Positions 32,501 to 44,400 are shown, counted from the first letter of the stretch. The stretch is 64,000 bases of DNA from Branchiostoma floridae (GCF_000003815.2 NC_049987.1:20578547-20642546), one strand, 5' to 3'. The notes: generated by a model not told the origin, from the letters alone. Numbers and translations are program-made.

Positions 32501-35500
32501 TCCATCAACACTTTCTTCATAGAGCACTTATAAAATGAGTCATTTTGGGATTTTTTGCCATTTTTAACTAAAAAAATGTATATTTTTGGCTCCTATGCCC
32601 TTATATTGAAACCAAATGACCTAGAATTCGGCATGAAGGTGTGTAGGACAAGTGCCCACAGTACTTCATTTTCCCATTGAGCAAACATGACTTCAAATTG
32701 TTGAATTGGGGGATTTTTTTCAAGGATGAAGATGGATTGCAATATGCTGTATTTGCTCCTAAGCAAATGTCGGCCTTTCTAGTGTTTCTTTCTTCTTTCT
32801 TTCTTTCTTTCTCCTGCCAAATCTTCAAATCGAATCAACTCCGCCGTTTTTTAACCGATTGACTTGAAATTTGGCACAAAGGTAGAGTAAGCCAATACCC
32901 TCAGGTGTTTTTTTCATTTTTTTCATATCTGCCTTTGAAATGATTTTATTGAGGTTTTTGTCAATTGTTATGTATATTTTGGGCTCCTGTACCCTGGTAT
33001 TACAGCCGAATGACATGAAATTTGGTACAGAGGTGCCCTGATCATATGCCCACCCAGATTTAATAACAGTTTTGGTATACGGTACAACAAAATGCTTAAT
33101 TTTGCGATTTTTTGACAAAAAAAGCACATTTTTGCCTCCTGTACCCTCGTTTTACAACCAAATGACCTGAAATTTGGTCTAAAAGTGCCCTTCAATTTTG
33201 TGCGTATGAATTCAATAACAGTTTTTCCATACAGTACAACATAATGCTTAATATTGCAATTTTATGGCCATTTTTAGACAAAAATTTGACATTTTTTGCT
33301 CCTGTTCCCTCGTTTTACAACCAAATGACCCGAAATTTGGTAAAGGGGTGCTCTAGATATTTATCCAAATGACCCATGTATAATTTTTGGCATGGAACAC
33401 TTTAAAATGATATATTTGGGAATTTTTTGGGTCATTTTCCAATGGCCAAAGGGGTCAACGACCTCAAGGCCTATCGCTACATGAGGGAGATGGCTGAAAT
33501 ATGCTGTATTTGCTCTCAAGCAAATGTCGGCCTTTCTAGTATTTGTTAATGTTATTCGTATTGTGACTGTGATTGCACTTCATAATTTGTATTTTTTAAA
33601 TGTAATTCGTATTTTCAGAGGTGATGTTTGGTGTTAGCTCTCTGCTAGAGTGCATCAGGTCAGTGCCCTGTATATTTTCTTCTTGATTAGTAAAAATGAT
33701 TGTGGTAAAGATGTGTTTCCTCTTACCAAGTTTTAGCGTAGACAGGTCGAAATCCTGGAGGCGAGGATGATGGAGGATGGTGTAGAAGTTCTTGACGTAG
33801 AGAGAGTACAAAATGTCGCACCTAGAAAGACAAGTAGCATAAAGTCGTCCATTATTAAATGTAGCTGTATGGTAGACACTTGACATCTCATCGTGCCTTA
33901 TATCAATATTATAGTAAACATATAACACCTCATTGTGCCTTATGTCAATAATGTATAACTTACCATGCAATGTATAGGGATAGATGTACTCTAACCATAG
34001 CTATGAGTGTTGAATAGCTTAAGCTGTTTTGTTTTGTTTCTACCAATGCTAGGACCGATACACGTAATGGTTCTCTGCGTAAACGTTTTATATTATGCTG
34101 AAACCACTGCACATTTATGACTGGCTCCACGAGCATTGTTTTATGATGAAGTAAATCAAAAAAATGATTAGCTTTGTAGGTGAGGATGTACAAAAAGCTA
34201 ATAATCTTTATAACATACGCGTATATTGTACTGGATAGATTTGAGTCATCAGTCTGCACAACATTTTGCCATACATTGTACCTGTTACATTTGTTGTGCA
34301 ATAATCTTTGGATTATACCGAAAAATAGATTCTTCTCAATCATTTTTTTTTTGTTCTTTCACATCTTCTTAGACCTTGGAATTCATTTTCGATGTTTGAT
34401 TTTGCAATCCATGGAATATATTTGCTTATTTTGAAACTGCTTTGTACGATTTAGAATATGGTTGAATTTTTTAAAATTCTATAATTATTTTTGGAAACAG
34501 CCAAAAATTGAAGCGCACCGATGTCATCTATAATGTTAAAATCTATAATCTAGTAATCTATAATCAAGACAAATCAACATGGCCTAACTCCTACCTTTCA
34601 TCCTGGACGGCTGAGAGAATGTCCTCTGCGTCCGGCGCGTCTGTAGTAGGAACCACGAACGTGCAGCCCGTGATGATGGGGTGGCACACGTTCCAGGCGA
34701 CGTTACAAAACAGCGTGGAGAACACGGCTCTGCACTGAAGTCCGAATAAAAAGGTATTTGCTTTAAATCGGACAAGGACAGCACTTGAACAAAGTCTTCT
34801 TCGTTACACAACCTTCTTTTATTCATCAGTTAACGTACAAAAAGGTAGTGCCACATACAAATGACAGAAAGTGAGCCTTTTTGATGCTGTAAGGCCAGTT
34901 ATCCACTGTGTCTAGAGCATGGTATTGAGCTGAGAGGCGGAGCCCACCCTTCTCCTTCAACAGCCCTTTACCTCCCCAACCGAAGTCATGTGCCCATTTT
35001 TACACCTTGGTGAAAGAGCCTATCCCACAAGCACAGGAGCCACGTGGCCGAGCCACTTGGACATAAGAACACGTGTCTAACTGTAAAGTATTTTGAGATT
35101 ATGACTAATTCATTCTAAAGAACCAATGTTCTAAACGCCGTACCTGTTGGTCCATGTGTAGAGCCAGTGCGACGTACCGGTTACTGTTGAGGATGGCGTG
35201 GGTCGAGTGCTGCACAAGCTTGGAGAGACCCGTGGAGCCCTGTGGATGATAAAAGATTGCAAACGAAAATTGTCCTGTTGTTTACTATGTCGTCACTGTG
35301 AGGCAAATTTCCGTCGCGCGCGCGCGCGCGCGCGCGTGTGTGTGTGTGTATGTGTGTGTGTGTGTATGTGTGTGTGTGTGTGTGTGTATGTGTTTGTGTG
35401 TGTGTGTGTGTGTGTATGTGTGTGTGTGTGACTATTTTAAGTGTCAAGGATAATCTAATAATTTAACAGTCGTTTGGTTAGAAGATAAAGAAAGAAAGCA

Positions 35501-38327
35501 CACTGCTGATAGAATACCAGGCCTAGCCGTACCGAGGTGAGCTGCAGTAAGGCCGGGTCGTGGCAGCTGAGCTGGGGTCGTAGTTCAGCCAGCCGTTCCT
35601 GAAGTTTCTCGTCTTCTCCCTTTTGCTGCAGTTCCGCCAGTGTGTAACACTGCCTGAAATGATTGATAGATGTAACTTTTACTACACATGCATTGGTAGT
35701 GGTAACGTAACAGCTTAACCATCCAAGCAGATTACGTTGTTACGTTCTGTTCGGTGCCTTTTTTCCCGTATAAACAGCTTTTTTAAATTGGATCAAAAGT
35801 CGTTACAGGACTACAGCAGTATGGAACCTGTTACTACTAGCACTGCCGACCGCCTAATCTTTAAAATGAAATAAGATACTATCAAATAAAATCAAATAAG
35901 AACAAAACAAAATACGATAAAGTGAAGTAAGCATTTTGGCCATGGGGAGCTAGACTTACCGATGACAGCTTTCTCCGATGGTCACCAATGTAGTTAAGTG
36001 TGGCAGTCTGTAGGGCAGAAAAGCCTTGTTAAATGCGCTCTACTTTGGTAAATAATCCAGCTATCACACTCATGTTGCTCAGCAGCAAAGACCAGAATTC
36101 TTAAAACCTCTCCCCATCTCCTACATACCTCCGTTCCCTTCATCCATCTATTCATCTCTCTCTCGCTCTTCTCTTTTCCTACATCCATCACTTCCCTTCA
36201 TGCATAGCTCTCTATCTCCCAGTCGAAATTCTCTCTCCTGTTCGTCTGTATCTATCTATGTCTGTCTGTCTGTCTGTCTATATCTACTTTTAGTACCTAC
36301 CTGGCCGCCTGTCTCTGTTTGTCTGTCTTCTATGTCTATTACTGCCTGTCCGTCTGTCTGTCCGTCCGTCTGTCTGTCTATATCTGTCTACCTGCCCGCA
36401 TGTCTGTCTCTGTATGTCTGTCTTCTATGTCTGGCTGCCTGTTTGCATGTTTGTCCGTCTGTCTGCGTCTGTCTGTCTGTCTGTCCGCCTGCCTGTCTGT
36501 CTGTCTCTGTATGTCTGCTCTATATCTGTCTCTCTATGTATATCTGTATGTATGTACATTGTATGTCTCTGCTTGTGTGTCTGTATCTGCATGCCTGCCT
36601 GCCTATCTGTCTGTCAGTCAGTTATTATATTTCTGTATTTCTGTCTGTCTGTCTGTTGATGTGTATATGTCTGTCTGCATGCCTGTCTGCATGTCTCTCA
36701 TAGTGTCCCTCACCCCCTTTCTCCTGGCTTGCCCCTTCCTGAATGCCGTACGTACCCTTCTACAGCCGGAGCTCCCCGCTCTACTCCTTCTGTCGTCCCG
36801 AACATGTCGTGGAACGGTGTTGATCCGTCCTCTCTCGCCTCTACTATTAGCACTTTTACCTCAGCCTGGTGTTGGACAGAAAATGGTTTCATTGTTTGTT
36901 TGTCTGTTGTGTTGATATGAAACACCATAAATAACTAAAATCACTTTTCATAGAGTTCGTTTCATACATGTAAAATTACATCAAATGACACAAATAAATA
37001 TGACAATGATATAAACTGAAAACGTGTGATAACAAAAATGGTATGTTAGGACTGACGGACCACATTATATGAATGTATTGGAGTATGAGATAAACAGAGC
37101 AACCGTTACAGTTTTTTAAGCGAGGCCATGTGGAGGTAAATTTGCCTGCAAATGTTACCTTACTAGTTACTTACCTTTTTCAATGTGTTGGTAACCGTGG
37201 ATTCTGCGTATTCGAAGAAGCAAAGGTCCTGTGGAGCCTGGAACAACAACGTCAAGCATGCTGTTTAGAGAGACTCAGTTGCTATCTATTCACTACGTAC
37301 GGATTGTAACAAATTAGACGAATATTCTGTCTGATTTAAGTAGTACAACTCTTCGGCAGTGTGTCCTGACCATGTGCCCCCTACCCTGGAGAGCAGGTCC
37401 TCCAGTGAGCATGGAATTCTGATTGACCAGGGATGATATGGAATGACATGTGGCCACAGTTTTTGCTTTCGAGAACAGGCGAAAATTGATATGCTCGCGG
37501 ATGTCATCCATAAATTAAATCAGTGTGGTCTGACCGCCACAGCTCCTATCTTCATCACAGCGAGAAAGATGACGATCCACTTCGGCCTGTTACCCGCCAC
37601 CCAGCTCACGTGGTCACCCTTGCCGATCCCTATTGCCAGCAGCCCAGCCGCTAACTTGTCTACCTGTACAACAAAACACGTGTTCGGTGAAACAGTAGTC
37701 TCTACCAGACTCCGGCCGGGAGAGAAGCCAGGGCAAACGTGATGTAAAGCAAATTATAATATTTAAACAAACTTTAAAATGTAACACTCCCTTATCACCT
37801 TGCTACAGTGCGAATTAAGTGGAACCAGTCAGTATTGCCCTGAGGAAGGTGACAGACGGTTACTATTACTGAAACGTCAGCGATGTAAAAACACTTAACG
37901 CTAGTTCACTTTATCCGCGGGGTAACCTATATCCGTTGTTTTTAAAAAACAGGGCAAGATATCAAGTCGACAGACGGTGGTTTCAAACTGTGGAATTTTG
38001 AAAATATCGTAATTGGAAACTACCATCCATCGACTTGATATCCCTGAATAATATGTTTCTAACAACAACGGATATGGGTTACCCCGCGGATAAAGGTGAA
38101 CTAGCCTTACTTGTGTACAAAGAACATGTATTTACCTGTTCTTTCAGTCCTTTAAACGTGAGCCTACTCCCGGTCTCACAGAAGACATAGGCGCCCTTCT
38201 CCGGCCAGCTGACCGCCGCCTGGTCAAGCAGGTCACCAAAGGTCAAGGTCACCAGCGGCTCTTCGGACAGTGACGTCAGAGGGTTCATGATGACACTTGT
38301 GGAGAACGGAATTCTTTTAGAGGTCAT
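26508..38327 (-). CDS. ACSF2-like: ACSF2-like acyl-CoA synthetase (AMP-forming), 572 aa
   Basis: Eighteen exons: 38136-38327, 37535-37663, 37175-37237, 36756-36865, 35960-36007, 35533-35653, 35144-35239, 34595-34734, 33727-33821, 31117-31193, 30584-30688, 29763-29911, 29295-29349, 28711-28797, 28067-28119, 27591-27651, 27080-27151, 26508-26573 (573 codons, phases agree). The family activates fatty acids with ATP and transfers them to CoA. Motifs in order: LTSGSTGLSK (P-loop, usual TSGTTGxPK with Pro changed to Ser), FGSTET, GWYRMGD, GRKTELIIKDSENIYP, VVGVPD, and C-terminal TTNGRKVDRK. The last aligns with the NGK catalytic-lysine motif but carries an extra Arg. ACSF2 is mitochondrial in vertebrates. 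No clear targeting peptide is seen after ATG 38327, so a further 5' exon is possible. The small exons 3-5 are the least certain part. Confidence 0.85.
28314..28344. repeat. (GA)n simple repeat
   Basis: Imperfect GA run, in an intron of the acyl-CoA synthetase gene. Confidence 0.9.
28529..28681. mobile_element. Partial copy of the GGCTTAGGTCAC MITE
   Basis: Starts aggcttaggtcacatttcca and contains ggagcccggtcggga, then the inner sequence of the element at 7361-7561 in reverse order. The far terminal repeat is missing. Confidence 0.75.
29129..29452. repeat. Two fragments of the gatgaaggttagacatcc dispersed repeat around exon 13
   Basis: 29129-29260 holds tcatgtaactggatagattttggaaac and tgctgaaacgtctg (parts), and 29393-29452 holds gatgaaggttagacattcag and aagcagttactcaa. 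They flank the 55-bp exon 29295-29349 of the acyl-CoA synthetase gene. A further copy in the opposite orientation lies at 30965-31098. Confidence 0.6.
29504..29678. mobile_element. MITE with ataccccctcacat ends
   Basis: Left end tataccccccctcacatc then gcgaaaattgatcg; the right end is the inverse (cgatcaattttcgc, atgtgagggggg). An inner inverted pair is ggaggcatgaccctga and tcagggtcatgcctcc. It is nearly a complete hairpin. Confidence 0.85.
30965..31098. repeat. Inverted copy of the gatgaaggttagacatcc dispersed repeat
   Basis: Contains cttcagtgtcactgg, gtctgaaacgcctgacc, agtaactgct and ggatgtctaaccttcatcg. It abuts exon 31117-31193 of the acyl-CoA synthetase gene. Confidence 0.7.
31735..32782 (+). 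mobile_element. Helitron-like non-autonomous element, copy 1
   Basis: The 3' end has the Helitron signature: a 7-bp-stem hairpin atttgctcctaagcaaat (32751-32768), 10 bp later CTAG (32779-32782), then T. The interior is about six tandem units of about 162 bp, each with tgaaatttgg and gtatatttttggctcct. The 5' end is not sharply defined; tctcctcctgtcaaatcttc near 31755 is the shared start with copy 2. Palindromes ccatacataggtatgg-like at 31655-31740 precede it. Confidence 0.65.
32783..33539 (+). mobile_element. Helitron-like non-autonomous element, copy 2, directly behind copy 1
   Basis: Begins after the CTAG of copy 1 with a TTTC-rich stretch and tctcctgccaaatcttc, has about four internal units of about 155 bp, and ends with hairpin atttgctctcaagcaaat (33508-33525) and CTAG (33536-33539) before T. 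The same orientation and shared ends show a head-to-tail pair. Confidence 0.65.
35315..35431. repeat. (CG)n-(GT)n alternating purine-pyrimidine tract
   Basis: About 22 bp of pure CG followed by about 95 bp of GT with scattered TATG, in the intron between exons 6 and 7 of the acyl-CoA synthetase gene. Strong Z-DNA-forming potential. Confidence 0.95.
36225..36700. repeat. (TCTG)n tetranucleotide repeat region
   Basis: Degenerate tctg units over about 475 bp inside the intron between exons 4 and 5 of the acyl-CoA synthetase gene. Confidence 0.92.
37901..38104. mobile_element. Foldback MITE with long inverted ends
   Basis: Left end ctagttcactttatccgcgg then ggtaacctatatccgttgtt; the right end is the inverse with one or two changes. 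An inner inverted pair is gatatcaagtcga and tcgacttgatatc. The ends ctag/ctag suggest a TA or CTAG target duplication. It lies 31 bp inside intron 1 of the acyl-CoA synthetase gene. Confidence 0.9.
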
Positions 38328-38400
38328 GTGTTTCTATTTCTGGCTGTCGTGTGCTATTTGTTAATAAACTGTGACAAAGCCAATGGTCAAAAATACCTAG

Positions 38401-38821
38401 ACACTATGGATGGGTACCGGTACAGAAAATCCAGATCCGGTTCAGGTCCAGAGGATCAGGTCCGGACCTGAACCTGGACCTGATTAATTATGTGGTAACT
38501 TGTGAATGGACGATACTCAAAACAATGGTCCATTTTGCTTTTAAAAAATCTGTTTTGTGGAGTATTCGAATCCCACTGGTGTTTTAAAATCCTACAAGGC
38601 TCACTGCCTCTGTACTTATTAACTGTAAAAGTTGGTAAAATCACCATAAACTCTACTCTACTTCGCTCTTGTTATTTGCTTAGATCGGTAACCCCGAAAA
38701 CGTTTGAATGCCTGATCTGTTCATTTTTCAATTGGTCCAACATCCGGTCCACCAATTTTTTTCAGGTCCGTTTTTCTGGACCGATCCAATGAGAAAAACT
38801 GGTGTTGTACCCACTAGACAC
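38401..38821. mobile_element. Possible inverted-repeat element
   Basis: Ends cactatggatgggtacc and gtacccactagacacc are imperfect inverses. Multiple aggtccgg and ccggtcc motifs lie just inside both ends. Confidence 0.4.
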
Positions 38822-39033
38822 CATTTAACCATTGACCAGCGTTGTACTGCAGTTGCAATATGTTATTGTGTGTCTCTAGAAGTTGTTGTCTTGTAGATGT
38901 TGTCTTGTCAAGGCATTTGATGAATGTATGGTCAATGTAGCACCATCCCGTCCATTGCATACGATTGCGTTTCAGACACTACTAGTACATAACAGACTGA
39001 GTATAATCACAACTTTACATACACGAGCTAAAC

Positions 39034-39344
39034 CCGGGTTCACACTTGCGTAATTTATATATTCTAGTCCTGTATGATGCTCATATGGAATTCTTAACCT
39101 CTACCACTGGCTCCACAGGTCGCTGGAAAAATAGTCGAAGTTGGACAAATATCGACACGTAACATGCCAGCGGAGCTACTGTCCGATTAGTATGGTTTGC
39201 GACCAGTTAACTCCGCTTGCATGTTATCTGGCTATATTTGTCCAATTTCTACTATTTTTAAAGCAACCTGAGGAGCCTGGTCGAAGCTAAGACATCCATA
39301 CGGACCTCATATGGACTTGAATTTTACGAACGTGTGAATCCACC
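39034..39344. mobile_element. MITE with nested inverted repeats
   Basis: Outer ends gggttcacacttgcgtaa and ttacgaacgtgtgaatccacc. Inner inverted pair aaaaatagtcgaagttggac (about 39125) and gtccaatttctactattttt (about 39240). Confidence 0.8.
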
Positions 39345-40749
39345 TTAACATTGTAGATACGTTTAGCACGCGCCCACCCAGAGGTCACGTTAGGGGTTTA
39401 TTGACCCACTCCGTCCAAACACGGGGGTTCAGCAATGGTCCGCCCTCTCGGTCCAAAGGTTGGTGAGTCGATTGCATAATCTTACAAGTAGTTGTCGGAA
39501 AAAGTCACGAGCGAACACAAAAGCTGGATCACAAGTAACAAGTCTCCTGTTTGAATAACCTATGCCATATATATATATGTGTGTTTATGGTAATTTTAAC
39601 GTCGATTAAAAGTTTTAAACTGACACAACACATAACTTTATCCTGCGATCTAATGGTATAGTCGAAAAGGAGGAAACTACTAGTATCTACCGTGTAGATA
39701 TGTTCCACTAGTAAACATGGCCAAGATAAACTCACGTAAACATGTCCCAAATCGACACCTTGAACCTTACCTGGTTATGATAAGCAAACGGCGGTTCTTG
39801 CCCTGACGACTTCACCTAAGGCCCGACGAATTTGCCCAAGAACTTGGCGTGTATCTGTGTCTGTATACCCGGTCACAACAGCTTCACAGGCAGGCACGTC
39901 AGCAGGTGGTTACATTACACCTAATCACTTGACTCGGAGTTCTCAATTGTTCCTGTTGGCCTCTGCGCCTGCGTAAACGTTCACGTGTAAAGGTCTTGGC
40001 TGGTAAGACCGGTCTTAAGATTGACTGACTAAAATCTCGCCCCAGGCGGCCGGCCCTACAATTAACCCCAGCCAGCGAGAGATTGTGTAAACACAGGCTA
40101 GGTCTAGAGGTAGTCAGGTGAGAAAATCAGGTGATCACCAACGTTAGCAGCCGTTTTGGAAGCTCATTCTTCGAATGTTCTTGGTACAATGTTTTTCATT
40201 TACGTCATAGTAATTATAATTCGAATCCCCCAACATAATTTATTCGTCTACTTGTACATCGGTTAATGCATGTGTACACATCTGTGTTTTGTTGTATGTA
40301 TAGTTGTAAAAGACCTTACGAAAGTGGTTATACCTTTGATGAAAAATTTCAGTAACTACATTTTCTTCCCCCTGTACGCATTTTTTTTCTTGTGAACCTG
40401 CCTATACTGCCTACCTAGCGCTGCCAGGCCCTTGCTCCTCTCCGTCAAGTACATTAGTCGAATCGCATTTCCTTTGTGACCACAAACAGACAACTAAGTC
40501 TGAACGGGCTCTTGTCAGCTCATTGTCGATGTTTTTTGTTGTCTTTTTATTTTATGCAGATCCCCGAAGTATGTCATAATGGCTTATGCAATTAGGGTGA
40601 ATGGGAAATGGGTTTGGTTCAGAGGGTTGGGTTTTTGTGAGTTTTATGCAGATCCCCAAAGTATGCTATTGGCCGTAAAGCAATTACCCTGTAGTTGGAT
40701 TCCACTTTATCTCCATGTCTTGTGGCCCTGCGCTCTAGTTTCTCCATAA

Positions 40750-40920
40750 TCTCTGAGCAGATCCTACAATGACATAAGATAGTACCAAACTGGTCGATCA
40801 AGGATTGTAGTCAGCCAAGAGTTGTATACTTGCCATGCAGCGAAACACACTCCTAAGCTGGCTTCACTCCTCTACCAGCTTTTGATACTGTCTTATGCTA
40901 CCGTAGGATCTGCTTGGAGA
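40750..40920. mobile_element. MITE, tctccaagcagatcctacgg family
   Basis: Ends tctctgagcagatcctac and ccgtaggatctgcttggaga, and an interior with gcgaaacacactcct, the same as the copy at 26269-26432. Confidence 0.85.
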
Positions 40921-41476
40921 TCATTTCCTCCAGTCTAGTTCAGTGAACACTCAGACAAATTCCAAGACCAGTTGTTGGATAAACAGACATGTAATTGCCA
41001 CAACAAGATGCAAGCAGCGTAGATTTTGTATGACATGATTACGTCTGATCTTATCCCGAAAAGCTGGTTACATAACAGTGCATTTAGTCCAATTCATTAG
41101 AATTACATAAAGATTCAATTGATGATACAAATTTTGACACAATACATTGGAATTGATTCAAAAATAAAACTCTATAAATTGATTAGCACCAAAGTATTTC
41201 CGAATTTACAATTATCAATCCGACGAAAAAAAGTATTGAATCAAGAAATGATAAACCCGGCATCAAAAATGCAGTTGTTTGTGACTCTTCTATGTCTAAG
41301 CACTGCATTCACACCGTCTCTTACTACCAAGCATGCTTTGAGGTTACATATGAAGAACACGTTTACGTATTCTACGCATTCTACATAGGGACCGACCGAT
41401 TGTCATGGTATGTCTTTCGTACATTTGGTCACAAACATTCAAACTTTTTTAAGTAGCTGTTTCACATTTTCTATTC

Positions 41477-44400
41477 TTAACCGTTTTTACTCGTGGCACT
41501 GCCATGGTAGCTACTCATTCTCCGAAACTTCCGAAACATTTTCTTGATGGAGGAGCCCCTCCTTTGAGAGTTCTGCTTGGTAAGGCGCTGCCGTCTTGTT
41601 TCCGCAGAGTCGATCTCGTCCAGCTCACACACCGACGGGAGGAAGACGTCATCTTGGCTGGATGTAGGACTGGGAGTGGGAGCACTTTTTGATCGGCTGT
41701 ACGCCGCCCTTCGAACCGCTGCTGCCGTCTGCTGGTCTTCGTGGCTTTCCACCGGGTCGGGAGCGCTCTGTGATCGGAAGTAGGCTGATCTCCGCGCCGC
41801 TGCCGTCTGCTGATCGCCTCGGTGCACCGGGATGGGCCGGATGACGCTTAAGGCAGTCCGCAGCGCAACCAGTTGAACTTTTAGAGCCTGTAGGAAAAAT
41901 AGATAAACATTAAGAATCTTGGACAAATGCAATATCTTAAGTAACAATAAAAGTTCTTAAGAAACCATTCGCAGTTCCTGAAGAATAGAATCAACTCCAT
42001 GGCTACTGTAACAGTTTCTGTATGTTCCGACAGATGGGGTAAAGTTCACTCTCTCTCTCTCTCTCTCTCTCTGGTTGAATTGTACCTCCCTGGTTTACTG
42101 GCTAGTTGTATGTGTCCAGCCTACTTTTCGTGATTGGATTATGGCAATTTGGATGTTTGGATTAAAAAGAATCATTTTAGAACAACATTTGGTGAATAGG
42201 GGTGGCGCCCATCTCAGTTTCCTTAGCCCTTGGCCCACACAGGCCACTACAGTACGGGACTAGTCCACTAGTGCTGGAGGTGTGTTCAAGTACCCAAGGA
42301 CGTTATGATAAGACCTTGAACCTTGAATTTTTCATGTACTGACAACATAGCAGAAAAATTTTTGCTACAACCCATCTGAGTTTTGAACCGTCAAAAAGTC
42401 TATCCCTAATACATTATACATTGCTCGCCATTTGTGCGACTCCTAGCGATTTCCTTTGTTACGACAAGCGCTCACCTCATTCTCGACTTTGAGTGACTCG
42501 TTCTCCTCGAGCAGCAGGACGTTGTCCTCGGACTTGAGGGCGAGCTGCCCCGTCAGCCGGCCGATCTCCGCCGCCTTCTCGTTCATCATCCTCAGCACGA
42601 TGTGTTTGGCGGGGTGGACCGTCCGCGCCTGCTTCAGCTCAGCCGTCAGGGTGGTCACCTGGGGGCGAGGAGGGGTAAGGTTAGCTTCAGGAATTCAGCG
42701 CCTTCACTATATGATTCTCTCTATATATATCTCCAACAGTCCAACCAGATCCTACGGTGCCATAAGATACTCAAAACTGGCCTATGAGTACATTTGTATA
42801 GTCGGTCAAAGGCTGCCCGTCCGACACCGTAGGATCAGCTTAGAGATTATAGATGTTCTCTTCAACCATACCGTTAGCCTCCCTTGTAACTAAACACAAT
42901 CGAATTACTGCATTTAAGTTTTAACCCATGTGGGCAGGAGCATGCAGATAAAGATATATTCTCTAAGCAGAGGTTGGGTCGCGAGGATAATGTTTACGGT
43001 TAGTACTATAGTAGTAGCCTAGTCGGGATGGAAGTCGGTCAGTAAAAATTCAGGCCACTATTACCCCGCAAACCAACCACTGTTTGGAGACTAGCTTTCC
43101 CCAGATAAACAACTTCCTGCCCGCATAGAAATTATAGAGCAGTACACTCTGTGAAATGGTGAAAGAGTAGTCATCTAGAAGATACTTGAATATGAAAGTT
43201 TAGACCTGCTCGCGTTTTATCAAGAGGTGTGAAAATGAGTGGCGAATGTGAAAAAGTACTACAAGTACAAGCGTCACTCAGGTTGTCACTTAAAGTGTAG
43301 CCGAGAACTTGTTTGTGTAGCCGAAAACTTGTTCCAATATTCAACAGCTTGCCACAGAAGTGATTTAAAACATGAGTCATCACAGTCAGCAGACTAGTCT
43401 ACATTGGCGAGTTTGTTGTTCATGTTGTTTGGGGTACCGTTTTTGCATTGCTGTTACGATTTTCTCATTTTTCATAAATTTGAATTGGACATTGCAGTCG
43501 GGAAAAAAATCGGAAAAAAATATCGAAGACACCAGGTCCGCCATGGATGCTACTAGTAGTACATGCATGTACAGCATGTATTTAGCACACCAGAGATTCG
43601 CGCGGTTCAAGTTGGAGGCGCTAATTGAAACTTCAAACGAGCAGAATCACAGGCATCACAGCCCTGTCACCGAGGCGCCTGGTTAGCGCGTGGCGCCCAG
43701 GTGAGAGATGGGGAAGGTGTCGGTCGTGAACCGGTCGGCAAACAAACCAGCGGGCGCGCTCGAGGGTGAGTGTGAGGGGATAATATGATCGCCAAGCAGA
43801 TGTAGGAAGGTATTCCCAAAGTAGAAGTTCGACTCCGGATGTTTTTGACGTGTTTAGTCCGTTTGGCCGCCAGACATGAAGAAACGGACGAAAAAGAGAG
43901 CCCGACAAAATCGCCTAAAATGCGTCTAAAAGAACCGGAGTGAACATCTGCGGAGGGAGTAGTAGAAAGGCAAAACAGCAACGTTTCTGAAGCTCCTGAT
44001 TCTGTGAAGAAGTTGGTATAGTTGTTTTAGGTACATTTTGGTGGAAATTCATACATTTTTCTAGAAGTACATTTCTTTTTAGATACCATACTGGAACATG
44101 TAGAAAAAATGCGTACACTCCCAGAAAGAAAATGGACAAGACAGCGCCAAATACGATCAAAACGATCTCGACATCTGCTTGGAGATTATACACATCGCCC
44201 GTCAAATCTGACGCCGTAGGATGACGCCCAGGTGAGAGGGAGGAAAAGGCGTCAGTCGTGAACTGGTCGGCAAACAAAACGGGACAGTGAGGTGTGATGA
44301 GATGATCAGCACAGCAGTGTGCCAATCAAGGAAAACCAAACTCTTTTGTCTTCAAAAGAGACGGAGTAGAAACGAAATCTGTGAAAAGTTTGGTCTAAAT

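Larger units (their letters stand above)
38328..41476. other. MITE-rich spacer upstream of the acyl-CoA synthetase gene
   Basis: No gene is seen. It contains three inverted-repeat elements listed separately and otherwise unremarkable AT-rich sequence. The promoter of the acyl-CoA synthetase gene should lie near 38330-38700, but I see no clear core element. Confidence 0.55.

Noticed and set aside
36200-36915. Long Cys/Val/Leu-rich plus-strand frames
   Set aside because: Translation of the TCTG tetranucleotide repeat, inside an intron of the acyl-CoA synthetase gene.
37443-37742. 99-codon plus-strand frame
   Set aside because: Antisense of exon 2 of the acyl-CoA synthetase gene, whose minus-strand reading matches the family.
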